In this document: one piece after another, positions 54,501-63,719 of the stretch
Layout of the letters: each line of letters begins with the position of its first letter
Position numbering within the stretch: position 1 is the first letter of the stretch
DNA from: Strongylocentrotus purpuratus
Lineage: Eukaryota; Echinodermata; Echinoidea; Camarodonta; Strongylocentrotidae
NCBI RefSeq assembly: GCF_000002235.5
Contig: NW_022145609.1
Coordinates: 28,853,153 to 28,917,152 of the forward strand
Length of the DNA stretch: 64,000 nucleotides
Reading direction: 5' to 3'
Translations under genes and position numbers: made by a program
The notes under the pieces: generated by a model
What the model was told of the DNA's origin: nothing
What the model saw: the letters and a program-made list of their open reading frames with translations, nothing else
The model's database searches: none

Positions 54501-57500
54501 TGTTATTTTGTATAGATGGTGAGGAGAAAGAGAATGAAAACAAACCATTATTGAGACCTTCAGCTCTCAACAACCATGGGTTTTATTGTTGATGTTAGTG
54601 TTGTTGTTATTATTATTATTATGATTATGATTATGATTATTATTGTTATTTTGTATAGATGGTGAGGAGAAAGAGAATGAAAACAAACCATTATTGAGAC
54701 CTTTAGCACTCAACAACCATTGGTTTTATTGTTGATGTTGTTGTTGTTGTTGTTATTATTATGATTATCATTATCATTGTTATTTTGTATAGATGGTGAG
54801 GAGAAAGCGAATGAAAACAAACCATTATTGAGACCTTCAGCACTCAACAACCATTGGTTTTATTGTTGATGTTGTTGTTGTTGTTATTATTATGATTATC
54901 ATTATCATTGTTATTTTGTATAGATGGTGAGGAGAAAGAGAATGAAAACAAACCATTATTGAGACCTTCAGCACTCAATAACCATGGAAAAGGTGAGTTA
55001 TTAACTCCAATGTTTTGTTTCTAAAGGCAACTTTGTGACAAACTACAGATTAAGTGCCAGGCAGTATCTATTACCTAGATAATTCACTTACGTAAGTGAC
55101 AGACAGGTGACAGACAGAAATTTCCTGTGAAAATCCTGTGAAATTTCTCAATAAGGGAGAATTTTCTTGGTTTGTTGTAAGATTTTTTGCGGAATAATTG
55201 ATGACAAACAGCGAATTATCTAGATAGCTTTTTTCTAGATAATTGGCTTCTGTCTGACACTGCCTATAGTGAATTTGAATTGAATTGAATTGAATTGATT
55301 TATTGTCCATGATATGGAAATTCATTGTTCACTGGTACAATTGTGTGTTACAAGGAAATGTACAAAATTAAACAGATTATAAAACATAATAACAACATAA
55401 CATCAATGGCGTTTCATCTAAAAATAAGATCTGATTACTTGTATAGGAATGGAATGGAGGAAAGAAAAAAAATAAAAAGGGTACAGTGTCTACATTGATT
55501 GCCCTCGTTTTACCATACTGTTGAACATGTGAGTTGAATCTGGTATAAATGAGCGTCTGAAGCGTTCCCGCCTAGTGCGGGGAATGCAGAGGCGAATTCC
55601 TGAACGGTTGAAATTATAATTATAATTATAATTAGTGTGGTTCATTAATATCCGGACAAGTAAAATTTAACTTTAATGATAATACCGGTAATGATAATAA
55701 AAGGATCACATTCACGAAAGTAAGCACTGTCCTAGCGTTAATGGCTTCCAATGTGTAACCTCTATTGAATTCTCTAATATCCGTAGGCCAAAAATTTGAT
55801 GACAAAATTTCACTGAAATTGTATCATAATGTGAAAGAGAATGTCATTTAAGACACATTTCTGCAAGGATTTTCAAAAAAAATGTGTTTGAAGTTGAATA
55901 TTGATGAAAGAATACAAAATTTAGGTTTAATTTTCTGTGTACAATAGAAAACCCAAATTATGTATTCTTTTATCAATATTTATCTTCAAACACATTTGTT
56001 TTTGGGGAAATCCTTGCAGAAGTGTGTCTTAAATGACATCCTCTTTCACATTATGATACAATTTAAGTAAAATATTGCCATCAAATTTTTAGGGAATTTG
56101 AGACTCCCAACACTTCAGAGGGGCTTTAAGCGTATTGGTAATTTTCTTCTCTGTTCGTGTCCCTATCTGACTAGATGAAGGAGGAGAGGAGAAGCCCGTC
56201 AACCCAATGCAGCCCGATGGAGCTCACAGTGTACCCTTCGCAATGGCAGAGAACAATAGTAGTGAAACAGATAACGAGGCGAACAAAAGGACTAAATTAT
56301 TCCTACCTTTCACCACCCGTGATACAAGTGAAAGAGACTTGGGTTTTGGTGTGTTTGGCAAGTTCCGTGATAGTGCTTATAGGATTGGATTCACGGAGCA
56401 GGATTGCCATGGTAACGCTTCTAATTCAGCCGATAAAGAACCCGATCCTGTCAGCCACGAGGGAGCGACGCAAGAGAATTACTTCAAGCAGTTTGCAAGT
56501 AAACATGACACGTAAGTAGGATCAATTTCTTCCTCGCATTTTAATATTGCAAATTGTGTATTGATTTAAAGGCAAAAACGTGATGAAATTACTGTAGAAA
56601 AAGAGAAATGCATCTTCACTCAAGTTTACCTCAAAGTGCATTACTTAAAGATAAAGTGAGTTATGGTCATGCGATCGCATTGTGAAAGAAATGGTGTGGA
56701 ATCGATCTGAAAGTGTTGATTATGTAGCATATATATAAGTGTTTGTGTGTACTACAAGGTTCTGGAATCATCAAAATGGTAAGAAATTTGGCCCAGTTTT
56801 GGTGAAAGGAACAAGCATTGTACACAGAAAGCTGTATATGGGTCTACACAAACAGGTGACATAAACATGAGGCCCACATTTTTAAGCTGTAAAATGTCAT
56901 ATTTAGAATATGTAGGCATTTGAAGAGCCATGCTTTTCAGGGAACATTTTTTATCTGATGTTCTTCTTATTTGCATAACAACAATGATAGCGCTCACAAA
57001 TTATTTGTCACCTCTTCCCAGAACTCAACCTTTTCTTTAAATTATGACTGGATTTAATGTGCAATATTGGTATTCTGTGTATATATATACATGTATCAGT
57101 CTGTGATTCTTTCAAATATGCAACAGGAAACTATTATTATGCTTGTAATTTTACAAGTCATGTTATTGTGGTTTAATACATTGCAGAATTAGCCTGGAGA
57201 ATTGTAGCTAGTGTCAATAAACACTTTGCCAAAACTGCTAATTCATTTTTCTTGGCAAGGCAATACTGCGAGAAATGCCAGATATCAGTAATAATACTGC
57301 AGTGGGTAAAATAGGAATACAATTTGCTGTCAAATGCAGGAAATATTTGACCAGTTGGAGATGAGTCCAGTATTGTTTACAAATCAGGTTTGAAGTCTTT
57401 CCTGTGTTGGCCGAATTAAGACAACAAATATTATGATTGTTATTCCAATTACATTAAACAACTATTTTTACTTCTTGCATTTTGGCACCATTATTCATAC

Positions 57501-60500
57501 TTAAATTTCCATATTTCCCTTTCCTCATGAACTGCAAGGTTAAGTATGATGTACTCTCTAGTTCATTTTGCAAAGCGTGTCTGACATTGATAAGCTTTGT
57601 CAAACTTGAGGAATTTGGTAAATGCAACCAATATTCTTAAAGGGGAAGTCCACTCTGAAATTAAGGTAGTTTTAATAGGAGTAGAAAAATGAGAGAAACA
57701 AGTCAGTGAAAGTTTGAGCAAATTCCGATTAAAAATAAGGAAGTTAGGATTTTTGAAGTTGTGATCAATCAAACACAAATTGGCAACTCTATGACGTATC
57801 ATGCGAGCTCAACTTCCATTGGCTCAGTACTAAAAAAATCTATAATTGTCATTTTCCCTCAAGAAAAATTTTAACCATACATGCACCCTAAATATAATAA
57901 TTGCAAATATGTTTCTATACTCCCCCTGCAAGGAACAAATATATATTCCGTCATCAATTACGAAGAAAACATGATTTCATGGAATATTATGCACAAAGCA
58001 AATGAAGGAGAGCTTGTATAATAAGTCACAGAGTTGCCAATTTGTATTTGATTGATCACAACTTCAATAATTCATAACTTTCTTATTTTCATTCAGAATT
58101 TGCTCAAACTTTCACTCACCTGATTTTCTTATTATTCTGCCTCTATCGAAACAAACTTATTTTGGGGGTGGACTTTCCCTTTAAGTAAGGTTGCGCAATA
58201 CCTATTTTGTCAATTTTTTTTTTTACCTGCACGTGATCAATGTTTCATATACAGTCACTGTAGACAGGTGGCCTATATAGAGAGGTGGTCGCTTATACAG
58301 GTTTGACTGTATTAGGAAATCCAGAGTTAGAATAGTGGTCGAGCTTACCGAAGTTATGAAGTTGACCAAGGATCATTAATATGTTAACAAATATCACATA
58401 GATTTGAATTTATAGAAGAAAAAAGTTGATACGCATAAAATGTGATTCCTGTTTCTCCCGAGGGCCCCAATTAAAACATATGTTGTCTTTGCGCGCAAGG
58501 TGTTCAAAGTAAAAATATGTAAGTATCAAGCCCCTTTATATGGACAAAACCACAGTCATAGCATTCATTTATGTTCATTCTGAAGTAAGTTTTTTTGTTT
58601 TTTTAATTAGCCGAGATTTGAACAGTTCTGGAGACAGTCCAAGCAGTCTATCAAGCTCATCAGGATCATCATTCCTTTTCGGACAAAACATGAATGAAAG
58701 AGTAACGGTAAGACTACCATACCCTTACCGCCACCCCTTATCCCTCTCTTCCTCTCTCTCTCTCCCTCTCTCCTCCTCTCTCGCTCTCTCTCTCTCCTCC
58801 TCTCTCTCTCTCCCCCTCTCTCTCCCCCTCCACATTTCTCCAAACCGCATATTATGTTTCATTATGATGTCTCAAACATGAATAAACAAAAACAACAATT
58901 AATTATTTCTGTTATTGTATGTACCCAACATGATCAAGATCATCACTCTTGCTGACATTGAAATTTGACGCAAACAATAATCACAAACTGATTATTGGTA
59001 TCATATTTCAAAGTCTAGGCTCATTAGGAGGAATGAACAGATACAATCTATTTCACAGAGGAACATCCATGTCAGAGTAAGAATAAAGAACATGTATTGA
59101 TATGAATCCTTTGTTTTTATCATCAGAGTCCTAACAGACAAGAAGGAGAATTACAATCAGCTGGTGAATTAGTGTTTGGTAACAACCTTGCTTCAAGAAT
59201 CAAGGTGAGTTTAATAATAATAATAATGATATTGGGTTCTTGTATAGCGCTCGTATCTGTCAGACTTGACACTCCTGGCGCTCCCGATTATTATCCTGGC
59301 CTTAACATGGCTGCCATTACAGCGCTCCAGCATTTCAAGGAATTAGTACCTGCCAAGTATCCATTTACATCACCTGGGTTGAGTGTGGCAAAAGTAGATC
59401 AATGTCTTGCCAAAGGACATAAGTGCAGCGGCAGGACTCGAACCGTGGACGTTGTGATCTACAGTCCGGTGACGTATCCACTCGACCATGACACCTCTCC
59501 CTCTCTCTCCTGAACATAATTCTGTCAACTTTGTGACTATTTTCAATTCAATTCAATTCAATTTTGGTTTTATTAAAAATATACCAAATAAAAAGTCCAA
59601 AGACTAACAGTAATTGGCTCACATTGTATCATATAAGAATGCATTAAAAACAGTAGATTTAAAAATTCAGTAATAAGTTAAAGTACATTGCTCACATTGT
59701 ATCATATAAAATGCATTACGAACAGTAGATTTAAAAATTCAGTAATAAGTTAAAGTACGAAAAAATATCATGAACAGAAAAAGAAAAAGGAATGATTGTA
59801 AATTGTGATATACATGTAAGTAATTTTGTTTAAAAACAATACGTTAGATGACATGTTAAAATGTTTGTGTTTTCTTTTGCTTTCAGAGTGATGGCTTTAA
59901 TGAAACATCCCCTGAGAAAACCAAAGGTGAGTGTACTCTGTTAGTCTTTCAGTCTCGTTTTTCTTTTGGAGGAGGCGTGATAGCTTAGTCGGTAGAGCAG
60001 TGGTCTCGTAATCCGGTGACCTGGGTTCAAAACCAAGGCAATGCGCTAGTGCCCTTTGGTAAGGCATTAATCCTCATTACCAGGTCCATCGGAGAGAACC
60101 TAAAGCCGTCGGCCGTCCAGTTGTTTACTTACAAGCATTTATGCTTTCTTAGCAGTCGGGTAAAATAACTACCACCGCCACCATCTAAACCTCAACACAA
60201 ATTTTTGTAATGGAATATGAAAATTTAAATCTTGCACTTCTGCTCATTCTGGTCTGAGATTTCATGTTCAGCATTATTATTAAGTATTTGGTGTCACCTG
60301 TGCCTGGGAGGGAAAAAGCTGTCTGAATCACTGTGAACCTCAGTCTCTCCTCCAGCTTTAACTGATTGGGGGGGGGGGGGGTGCAGGTGGACTACTACAA
60401 CAAACCAATTACCAAAATAACATATGCAACCGGCAGAATTTAACCCTAAGTACATGCAGCCAGCAGCCTATGCAACATTTTGCTTTGATGTTGTATATAT

Positions 60501-62615
60501 CCTGATGATCTATTAATAGCCCAGTGCAGTTAGGTTTGATTATAAAGGGAAGATAAATAGATATTCTAGGTCACATCTGATATCCTGTTATTGATTTTAT
60601 TGAGCTTCCATCATGAATATCTATAAGCTGTAATGTTGTGTCCAGAGTAATACAATTCTAATTCTAATACAGTCTTGTTTCCTTCCAATGATAATATAGT
60701 AAATGTTTTATAATGATAATAATAATAATATTCAGCTTTTATATAGCGCTTAATACATCTCGGACGTCTCTAAGCGCTTTACAGGTATACTATTACCCCG
60801 ATCATTGGATTCAGTGCTTGCCCGCACACAATGTGTGCACAATCTCCACTCCCTGGGAGCATTCCAGCCAGGCGTTACTTGACGCTCAAAAACTGACCAA
60901 CAATGACGGTCGCATCCTACTAATGTTTCCAAGCATTGTAATGTAGTTATTACCCTGGCATTAGCCGAGCAGCCCTAATAAAGGTGCTCTGGCATTCAAG
61001 AAATTTCTTCCTCCCAACATTTCCATTATGTATAGTCGTAAGTGTCCGCTATCATCTTGTTCACACCTATGTGTATTTGTTTTATTTTATTACAGAACAA
61101 CAAACATTAGCCGAGAATGCAAGCGCTCTGGAGGAGGCCAGGGAGAGGATGAGGAGAAAGTTTGAGGATGTTGAGAGTGTGACGGGAGAAGAAGATGAAG
61201 AAAACGTTGTTCAGGTAAGATATTCGGCCACACAGCTTATACACCATACAGGGGGGTGTTTCATAAAGCTATGCCTAAAGTTACGAATGATTTTACAAAT
61301 GAGTTGAATATGAAGAGCCAAATGGGATGCCCAAAGTTTTTCCTGACATTTTAACACAGTGTGACTGTATTTCCCACAATCTCAATTGATTTGTAGCCAA
61401 AAATACAATTTGCATTTTTTGAGGCCGCCATCCTAGTCAAGCTTCACTTATTATTGCGGTCTCCTGCAATTTTTCAACTGATAGTTTGGATAATACTTTA
61501 AATTTATAACAATATGTTATATATATATGTTCTTATATGTACATATGTAAAAAAAAATATATATATTTTGACTTGAAGTTATCATTGTTTGTATATTTTG
61601 TATTATACCTTACGTTTATGTGTTCTGTTATTATATTTGGAAAATTGCAGAAATAAAATCAAAAATCAAAATCAAAATGTTTTGTTAATTATGATAAGGT
61701 TAATCTACATCTGCATATTTCAACTTTAGCTTATGCAATTAAAAGGATTTGAGAATCCCATTGAGCTCTGCATATTCAAGTCTTTCGTAAATTCATGCGT
61801 AACTTTATGCACAGCTTCATGAAACACCCCCTATGTTTATTAGCTCTATAGATGCTAATGTCGTAGCGTGGGCCGGGCAATTTAGCAACTGCATAGAATG
61901 CTTCTTTAGGAGCCTCAAGGGTTATGATTGCTTCCAATCGAGCGGAGACTTCTAATTACTCTAGTGACCAGAATAGTAATGTACTTTAACATACTTCTTA
62001 GCAAAAGACAGTTGTTGGTATTATCTATTAGTATTGATTAGGAATTTTATGCCTCCGCTATGCCGGAGGCATTATTTTATTCTACTTTTTATTTACTTCC
62101 ATGAATATTTTATTGTATATATTATAATAAGTTGTAAAAAGTATTCTTAACTCATATCCTGCCATAAGGCTGCTTGCACTCTACCGTTGTAGTGCTTTGT
62201 ACACGTGAGCACGCTATCGATTGGTTGCTTCATTCGTGCGAGCGAGCTACCGCTTATCTGCTTTGTGCATGCATGCTCGCATTCGTAATCGCAGTTATTG
62301 TTCATGCCCATTGCACTGTGCCTAGTGTTCCGCACGCAATAGTACCATAGTACCGTTCATCTCAAAATTAACTTGCACAGGGGGATTTGAGGCTTGGCAC
62401 AATGGGGATTAGCCCTGTGGCATTAGGCTGTATTCATTATGGTAGGATAAGAGTTAAAAGCTTATTTGATTGTTTTCTTCTTCTCCTGCAGTCCCATGGT
62501 AAGCTGTTTGTATTTGACAATGTGAAGAGGAATTGGCTAGAGAGAGGGCGTGGTCAGATCAGATTGAATGACAGCCGTCAATCAGCACCAGACTCCGCCT
62601 TCCAATCAAGACTAG
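44564..62615 (+). CDS. RANBP3: Ran-binding protein 3 orthologue, 13 exons, 3' incomplete
   Basis: A nuclear cofactor of CRM1/exportin-1: family knowledge says RanBP3 binds RanGTP and CRM1 and assists export of cargo. Thirteen exons with consistent phases give about 410 residues. Hallmarks seen: FRLNPPTLIHGQA (residues about 100-115), close to the human segment as I recall it; FG-type motifs GFGVFGKFRD (in exon 8), FLFGQNMNERV (around 280) and LVFGNNLASRI (around 305); then the start of the Ran-binding domain, VTGEEDEENVVQ joined to GKLFVFDNVKRNWLERGRG. The Ran-binding domain is cut by the window edge. NKRTKL in exon 8 could be a nuclear-localisation signal. The ATG lies in AAGATGG, a good context. 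The gene is divergent to the EGF gene with 7.3 kb between starts. Confidence 0.93.
47887..47963 (+). CDS. RANBP3: RanBP3 exon 2
   Basis: 77 bp, phase 1 in, phase 0 out: GDSCNPELSNGEEASVAM and so on, acidic and unstructured. Acceptor CTGTATAG, donor GTATAC. Intron 2 holds the GAT microsatellite. Confidence 0.8.
48344..48590. repeat. GAT microsatellite in RanBP3 intron 2
   Basis: About 245 bp of (GAT)n with a few GGT and GATTAT interruptions. The open Asp, Met and His runs are by-products. Confidence 0.97.
49164..49206 (+). CDS. RANBP3: RanBP3 exon 3
   Basis: 43 bp, phase 0 in, phase 1 out: RPAEQQIGPDDINK, comparable with a KSPAEQ segment near the human N-terminus as I recall it. The donor GTACTG runs straight into a CT microsatellite. 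Intron 3 also holds a mariner-like MITE. Confidence 0.8.
49214..49327. repeat. CT microsatellite in RanBP3 intron 3
   Basis: (CT)n with a TG stretch; it begins about 8 bases after the exon 3 donor. Confidence 0.95.
50029..50485. mobile_element. Tc1/mariner-like MITE with long inverted ends
   Basis: 457 bp with about 70-bp inverted repeats starting CAGTGCGACCCAGAA and AAACGAAACC, flanked by TA on both sides. TA targets and CAGTG-type ends fit Tc1/mariner. No transposase reading. RanBP3 intron 3. Confidence 0.82.
51126..51209 (+). CDS. RANBP3: RanBP3 exon 4
   Basis: 84 bp, phase 1 to phase 1: EFKPEEPGEFPKADDDVIAQ and RAVFAPSA. The donor GTATGTC was chosen because it keeps phase with exon 5. 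Intron 4 holds a 372-bp TTAA element. Confidence 0.78.
51743..52114. mobile_element. TTAA-bounded MITE, family 1, copy 2
   Basis: 372 bp in RanBP3 intron 4, inverted with respect to the copy at 1419-1790. Ends TTAAAGGGATC and GATCCCTTTAA; the interior matches along its length with scattered differences. Confidence 0.75.
52389..52427 (+). CDS. RANBP3: RanBP3 exon 5 (microexon)
   Basis: 39 bp, phase 1 to phase 1: FPTMGEEDDNAID. Acceptor TATTACAG, donor GTGAGT. Being a multiple of three with equal phases, it could be skipped without loss of frame. Confidence 0.72.
53027..53351. mobile_element. MITE with AGGCCTGTC ends, copy 1
   Basis: 325 bp: AGGCCTGTCTTTATCAGCTC and, inverted, AGGCCTGTCTCCATCAGCTT; inner words GGGATATTTGGTCGAGAAAA and GAGCGTATCGGTCTGGTGAA. 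RanBP3 intron 5. Confidence 0.8.
53466..53552 (+). CDS. RANBP3: RanBP3 exon 6: conserved FRLNPPTLIHGQ segment
   Basis: 87 bp, phase 1 to phase 1. It carries FRLNPPTLIHGQAKS, the best conserved N-terminal motif of RanBP3 (human FRLKPPTLIHGQAPS, from memory). Intron 6 then carries two MITEs and three decoy copies of exon 7. Confidence 0.92.
53594..53839. mobile_element. TTAA-type MITE, family 2, copy d (internally deleted)
   Basis: About 246 bp in RanBP3 intron 6: GGTCATGCGATTGCATTGTG start, CCCAGAACTCAACCTTCTCT end, lacking the middle (including the ACTTTACCAAG segment) present in copies of about 395 bp. Confidence 0.65.
54090..54250. mobile_element. Hairpin MITE with GGGCCCTGTCTTAC ends, copy 3
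   Basis: 161 bp in RanBP3 intron 6. Ends GGGCCCTGTCTTACAAAGAG and CTCTTTGTATGACAGGGCCC pair almost perfectly. Confidence 0.75.
54442..54992 (+). repeat. Four-copy minisatellite containing RanBP3 exon 7
   Basis: Units of 131 to 143 bp beginning GGTTTTATTGTTGATG, then a TTATTATGATTATCATTATT stretch, acceptor TTTTGTATAG and the exon 7 coding start. Acceptor-exon boundaries fall at 54516, 54659, 54793 and 54924. Copies 1 to 3 end at AACCAT(G/T)GG and pass into the next unit; only copy 4 has the donor. Confidence 0.92.
54924..54992 (+). CDS. RANBP3: RanBP3 exon 7 (the only copy with a donor)
   Basis: 69 bp, phase 1 to phase 1: DGEEKENENKPLLRPSALNN then HGK, with LLRPSAL like the VLRPAVL of the human protein. 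It is the fourth copy of a tandem unit; only this copy continues into GGAAAAG and a GTGAGT donor. The three upstream copies keep the acceptor but run into repeat sequence. Confidence 0.82.
55268..55300. repeat. GAATT microsatellite
   Basis: (TTGAA)n followed by TTTATTGTCCATGATATGG; possibly the tail of an old retroposon. A complementary (ATTCA)n run lies at 59546-59562. Confidence 0.8.
55738..56129. mobile_element. TTAA-bounded foldback MITE, copy 2
   Basis: 392 bp between TTAA at 55738 and 56126; the arms (AAAAATTTGATGAC...; TTAAGACACATTTCTGCAAG) are inverted along almost the whole length. In RanBP3 intron 7. Confidence 0.75.
56175..56511 (+). CDS. RANBP3: RanBP3 exon 8: first FG motif and YFKQF segment
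   Basis: 337 bp, phase 1 in, phase 2 out. Contains NKRTKLFLPF, GFGVFGKFRDSAYRIGF and QENYFKQFASKHD (compare human NYFLQYISS). Acceptor CTGACTAG, donor GTAAGT. The donor overlaps an in-frame stop in the unspliced reading. Confidence 0.9.
56645..57040. mobile_element. TTAA-type MITE, family 2, copy e
   Basis: 396 bp in RanBP3 intron 8, bounded by TTAA on both sides, with inverted ends TTAAAGATAAAGTGAG and CTCAACCTTTTCTTTAA. The clearest copy for defining the family. Confidence 0.78.
57637..58184. mobile_element. TTAA-bounded foldback MITE with about 155-bp arms
   Basis: 548 bp in RanBP3 intron 8. Ends TTAAAGGGGAAGTCCACTC and GTGGACTTTCCCTTTAA; the arms stay paired through AAAGTTTGAGCAAATTC and TTGATCACAACTTCA words. 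Confidence 0.85.
58611..58707 (+). CDS. RANBP3: RanBP3 exon 9: FLFGQNMNERV motif
   Basis: 97 bp, phase 2 in, phase 0 out. A Ser-rich run leads to FLFGQNMNERVT, almost the human FVFGQNMSERV. The intron after the donor (GTAAGA) soon enters a CT-rich microsatellite (58740-58835). Confidence 0.92.
58740..58835. repeat. CT microsatellite in RanBP3 intron 9
   Basis: Imperfect (CT)n with CCC interruptions. Confidence 0.92.
59127..59204 (+). CDS. RANBP3: RanBP3 exon 10: second FG-type motif
   Basis: 78 bp, phase 0 to phase 0: SPNRQEGELQSAGELVFG and NNLASRIK. The VFGNNLASRI motif repeats the shape of the exon 9 motif, as if duplicated. A SINE follows about 10 bases after the donor. Confidence 0.85.
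59210..59515 (-). mobile_element. tRNA-derived SINE, full copy
   Basis: Read on the minus strand: head GGTGTCATGGTCGAGTGG (A-box), GGTTCGAGTCC (B-box), body CTTTGGCAAGACATTGATCT, and a 3' tail of (ATT)n. About 300 bp. It lies about 10 bases after the exon 10 donor of RanBP3 and is the reference for the interrupted copy at 25510-28040. Confidence 0.82.
59616..59758. repeat. Tandem duplication, about 75-bp unit
   Basis: GCTCACATTGTATCATATA to AATAAGTTAAAGTAC twice in a row with few differences. Confidence 0.8.
59887..59926 (+). CDS. RANBP3: RanBP3 exon 11 (microexon)
   Basis: 40 bp, phase 0 in, phase 1 out: SDGFNETSPEKTK, equivalent to the EATPEKE region of the human protein. Acceptor CTTTCAG, donor GTGAGT. 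Confidence 0.8.
59967..60190 (+). mobile_element. tRNA-derived SINE
   Basis: Head GGAGGCGTGATAGCTTAGTC with A-box TAGCTTAGTCGG and B-box GGTTCAAAACC; body GCGCTAGTGCCCTTTGGTAA. Reverse copy at 9625-9825. RanBP3 intron 11. Confidence 0.8.
60713..61012. mobile_element. SINE-like interspersed repeat (TATAGCGCTTAATAC family)
   Basis: About 300 bp following a TAA run: TATATAGCGCTTAATACATC, TAAGCGCTTTACAGGTATAC, and an end GGCATTCAAGAAATTTCTTC. No clear tRNA head. A fragment of the same family may lie at 30838. Confidence 0.5.
61096..61214 (+). CDS. RANBP3: RanBP3 exon 12: helix and start of Ran-binding domain
   Basis: 119 bp, phase 1 in, phase 0 out. An Ala/Glu/Arg-rich helix (LEEARERMRRKFEDV) is followed by SVTGEEDEENVVQ, the entry to the Ran-binding domain (human VITGEEAESNVLQ). 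Confidence 0.93.
61252..61832. mobile_element. MITE with GGGGGTGTTTCATAAAGCT ends
   Basis: About 580 bp: GGGGGTGTTTCATAAAGCTA and, inverted, AGGGGGTGTTTCATGAAGCT, with inner GTAACTTTA words on each side. The middle carries an AT run and an (ATCAAAA)n tail-like stretch near 61655, perhaps a nested insertion. RanBP3 intron 12. Confidence 0.7.
62492..62615 (+). CDS. RANBP3: RanBP3 exon 13: core of Ran-binding domain
   Basis: 124 bp, phase 0 in, phase 1 out. GKLFVFDNVKRNWLERGRG, IRLND and the end FQSRL match the Ran-binding-domain core (human KLFVFD, WVERGRG, LRLND, LQSRL). The rest of the domain and the C-terminus lie beyond the right edge: no further exon is seen to 64000. Confidence 0.93.
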
Positions 62616-62673
62616 GTAAATGAGTTTTCTTTCATTGTCTAAGAGATTCAAATCTTTGTTCCCTTGTAGTTTG

Positions 62674-62804
62674 TGGAGGTGTCATGGTATAGTGGTTTAT
62701 TCACTTGACTCTCAGTCCAAGGGTTAAGGGTTCAAATCCTAGCCTGGCTCTAATATCCTTTGGCAAGATTAATCTACATTTTCCACTCTCCACCCAGTGT
62801 AAAT
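62674..62804 (+). mobile_element. tRNA-derived SINE, 5' part
   Basis: GGAGGTGTCATGGTATAGTG head with B-box GGGTTCAAATCC, then CTTTGGCAAGATTAATCTAC. It stops where the AGGCCTGTC element begins. Confidence 0.7.
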
Positions 62805-63124
62805 AGGCCTGTCCTCATCAGCTCGAGTTTGCCAAATAATTTTTTTCAGACTCAAGATATTATCCCGAAGCTCGAAATTGCGTCTTCACTAGACCGATAC
62901 GCTCATCACAAACTAGCTGGGACAGGCGCAACTTAGCCTGCTATTTCCCAAAAAGCAGAATATTTTGGAAACAAGACCAAGATTTCTCTGGATATTTTCT
63001 CGACTGAATATCCTGCTAATTGCAACTGGGGGCTGATGAAGACGCAAATTAACTGGCTAATTTGAGATCGGGATAGTTAAAATACCTGTAGTTTGGCAAA
63101 ATCGAGCTGATGTAGACAGGCCTA
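62805..63124. mobile_element. MITE with AGGCCTGTC ends, copy 2
   Basis: 320 bp, inverted relative to copy 1 in its inner part (CACTAGACCGATACGCTCAT). Ends AGGCCTGTCCTCATCAGCTC and GAGCTGATGTAGACAGGCCT. Appears inserted in a SINE. Confidence 0.8.
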
Positions 63125-63719
63125 TCGAGTACTGGTGCAATTGTTGGTGTAATAATAATTGCTGGGCCCTCAAGAAGAACAGTGGTGATACTGATGATGC
63201 TTCCCTGGGTGAACAAAATTATCATAATTAACTTTATAGGTATCCCTATTGACTAAGCAATCTTTCTCTGTCACTCTATAACGGAGTCTCGATGTCTGTG
63301 CCCCTAAGATTGGCTTGATAGGATTTTCTAGCGTTTTTTTCTAATGCTTTCTGATACTATTCCTGATATTCTAGAGTAAACGTGCCAAAAATCTAATTAA
63401 ATTCTGAGCAAGATCAACATAATTTTTAAAAGAAAAGGCAGCCATGTCATTTTGACATTGTAAAAATGAAGGTTCCCATGTCTGCACAATGAGATTTTAG
63501 GCATGAAAGATAGCATATGGAGGTTTGTGAATAAAATCATTAAAATTTAAATTTCTCAATATTAATTACTAACTTTTTGCATGAATATGTATCACAATGA
63601 TAAAGATGAAACTCTACACAGTTCGTGAAGTAATATTGATGTTATTCCATTTGAAAGGTAGGCTTAATCTGTGTGCAAAGTACAAGAACTATGTATCTTG
63701 CAACTTTATTAGAGAATGC

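Noticed and set aside
54516-54860. Three extra coding exons of RanBP3
   Set aside because: Copies 1 to 3 of exon 7 have acceptors but no plausible donor, and read into a stop; counted as decoys.
59440-59515. A tRNA gene on the minus strand
   Set aside because: The same reasoning: a tRNA-like SINE head with a 230-bp body and an (ATT)n tail.
59967-60040. A tRNA gene
   Set aside because: A- and B-box words are present but the cloverleaf is degenerate, and the body continues as a SINE with another copy at 9625.
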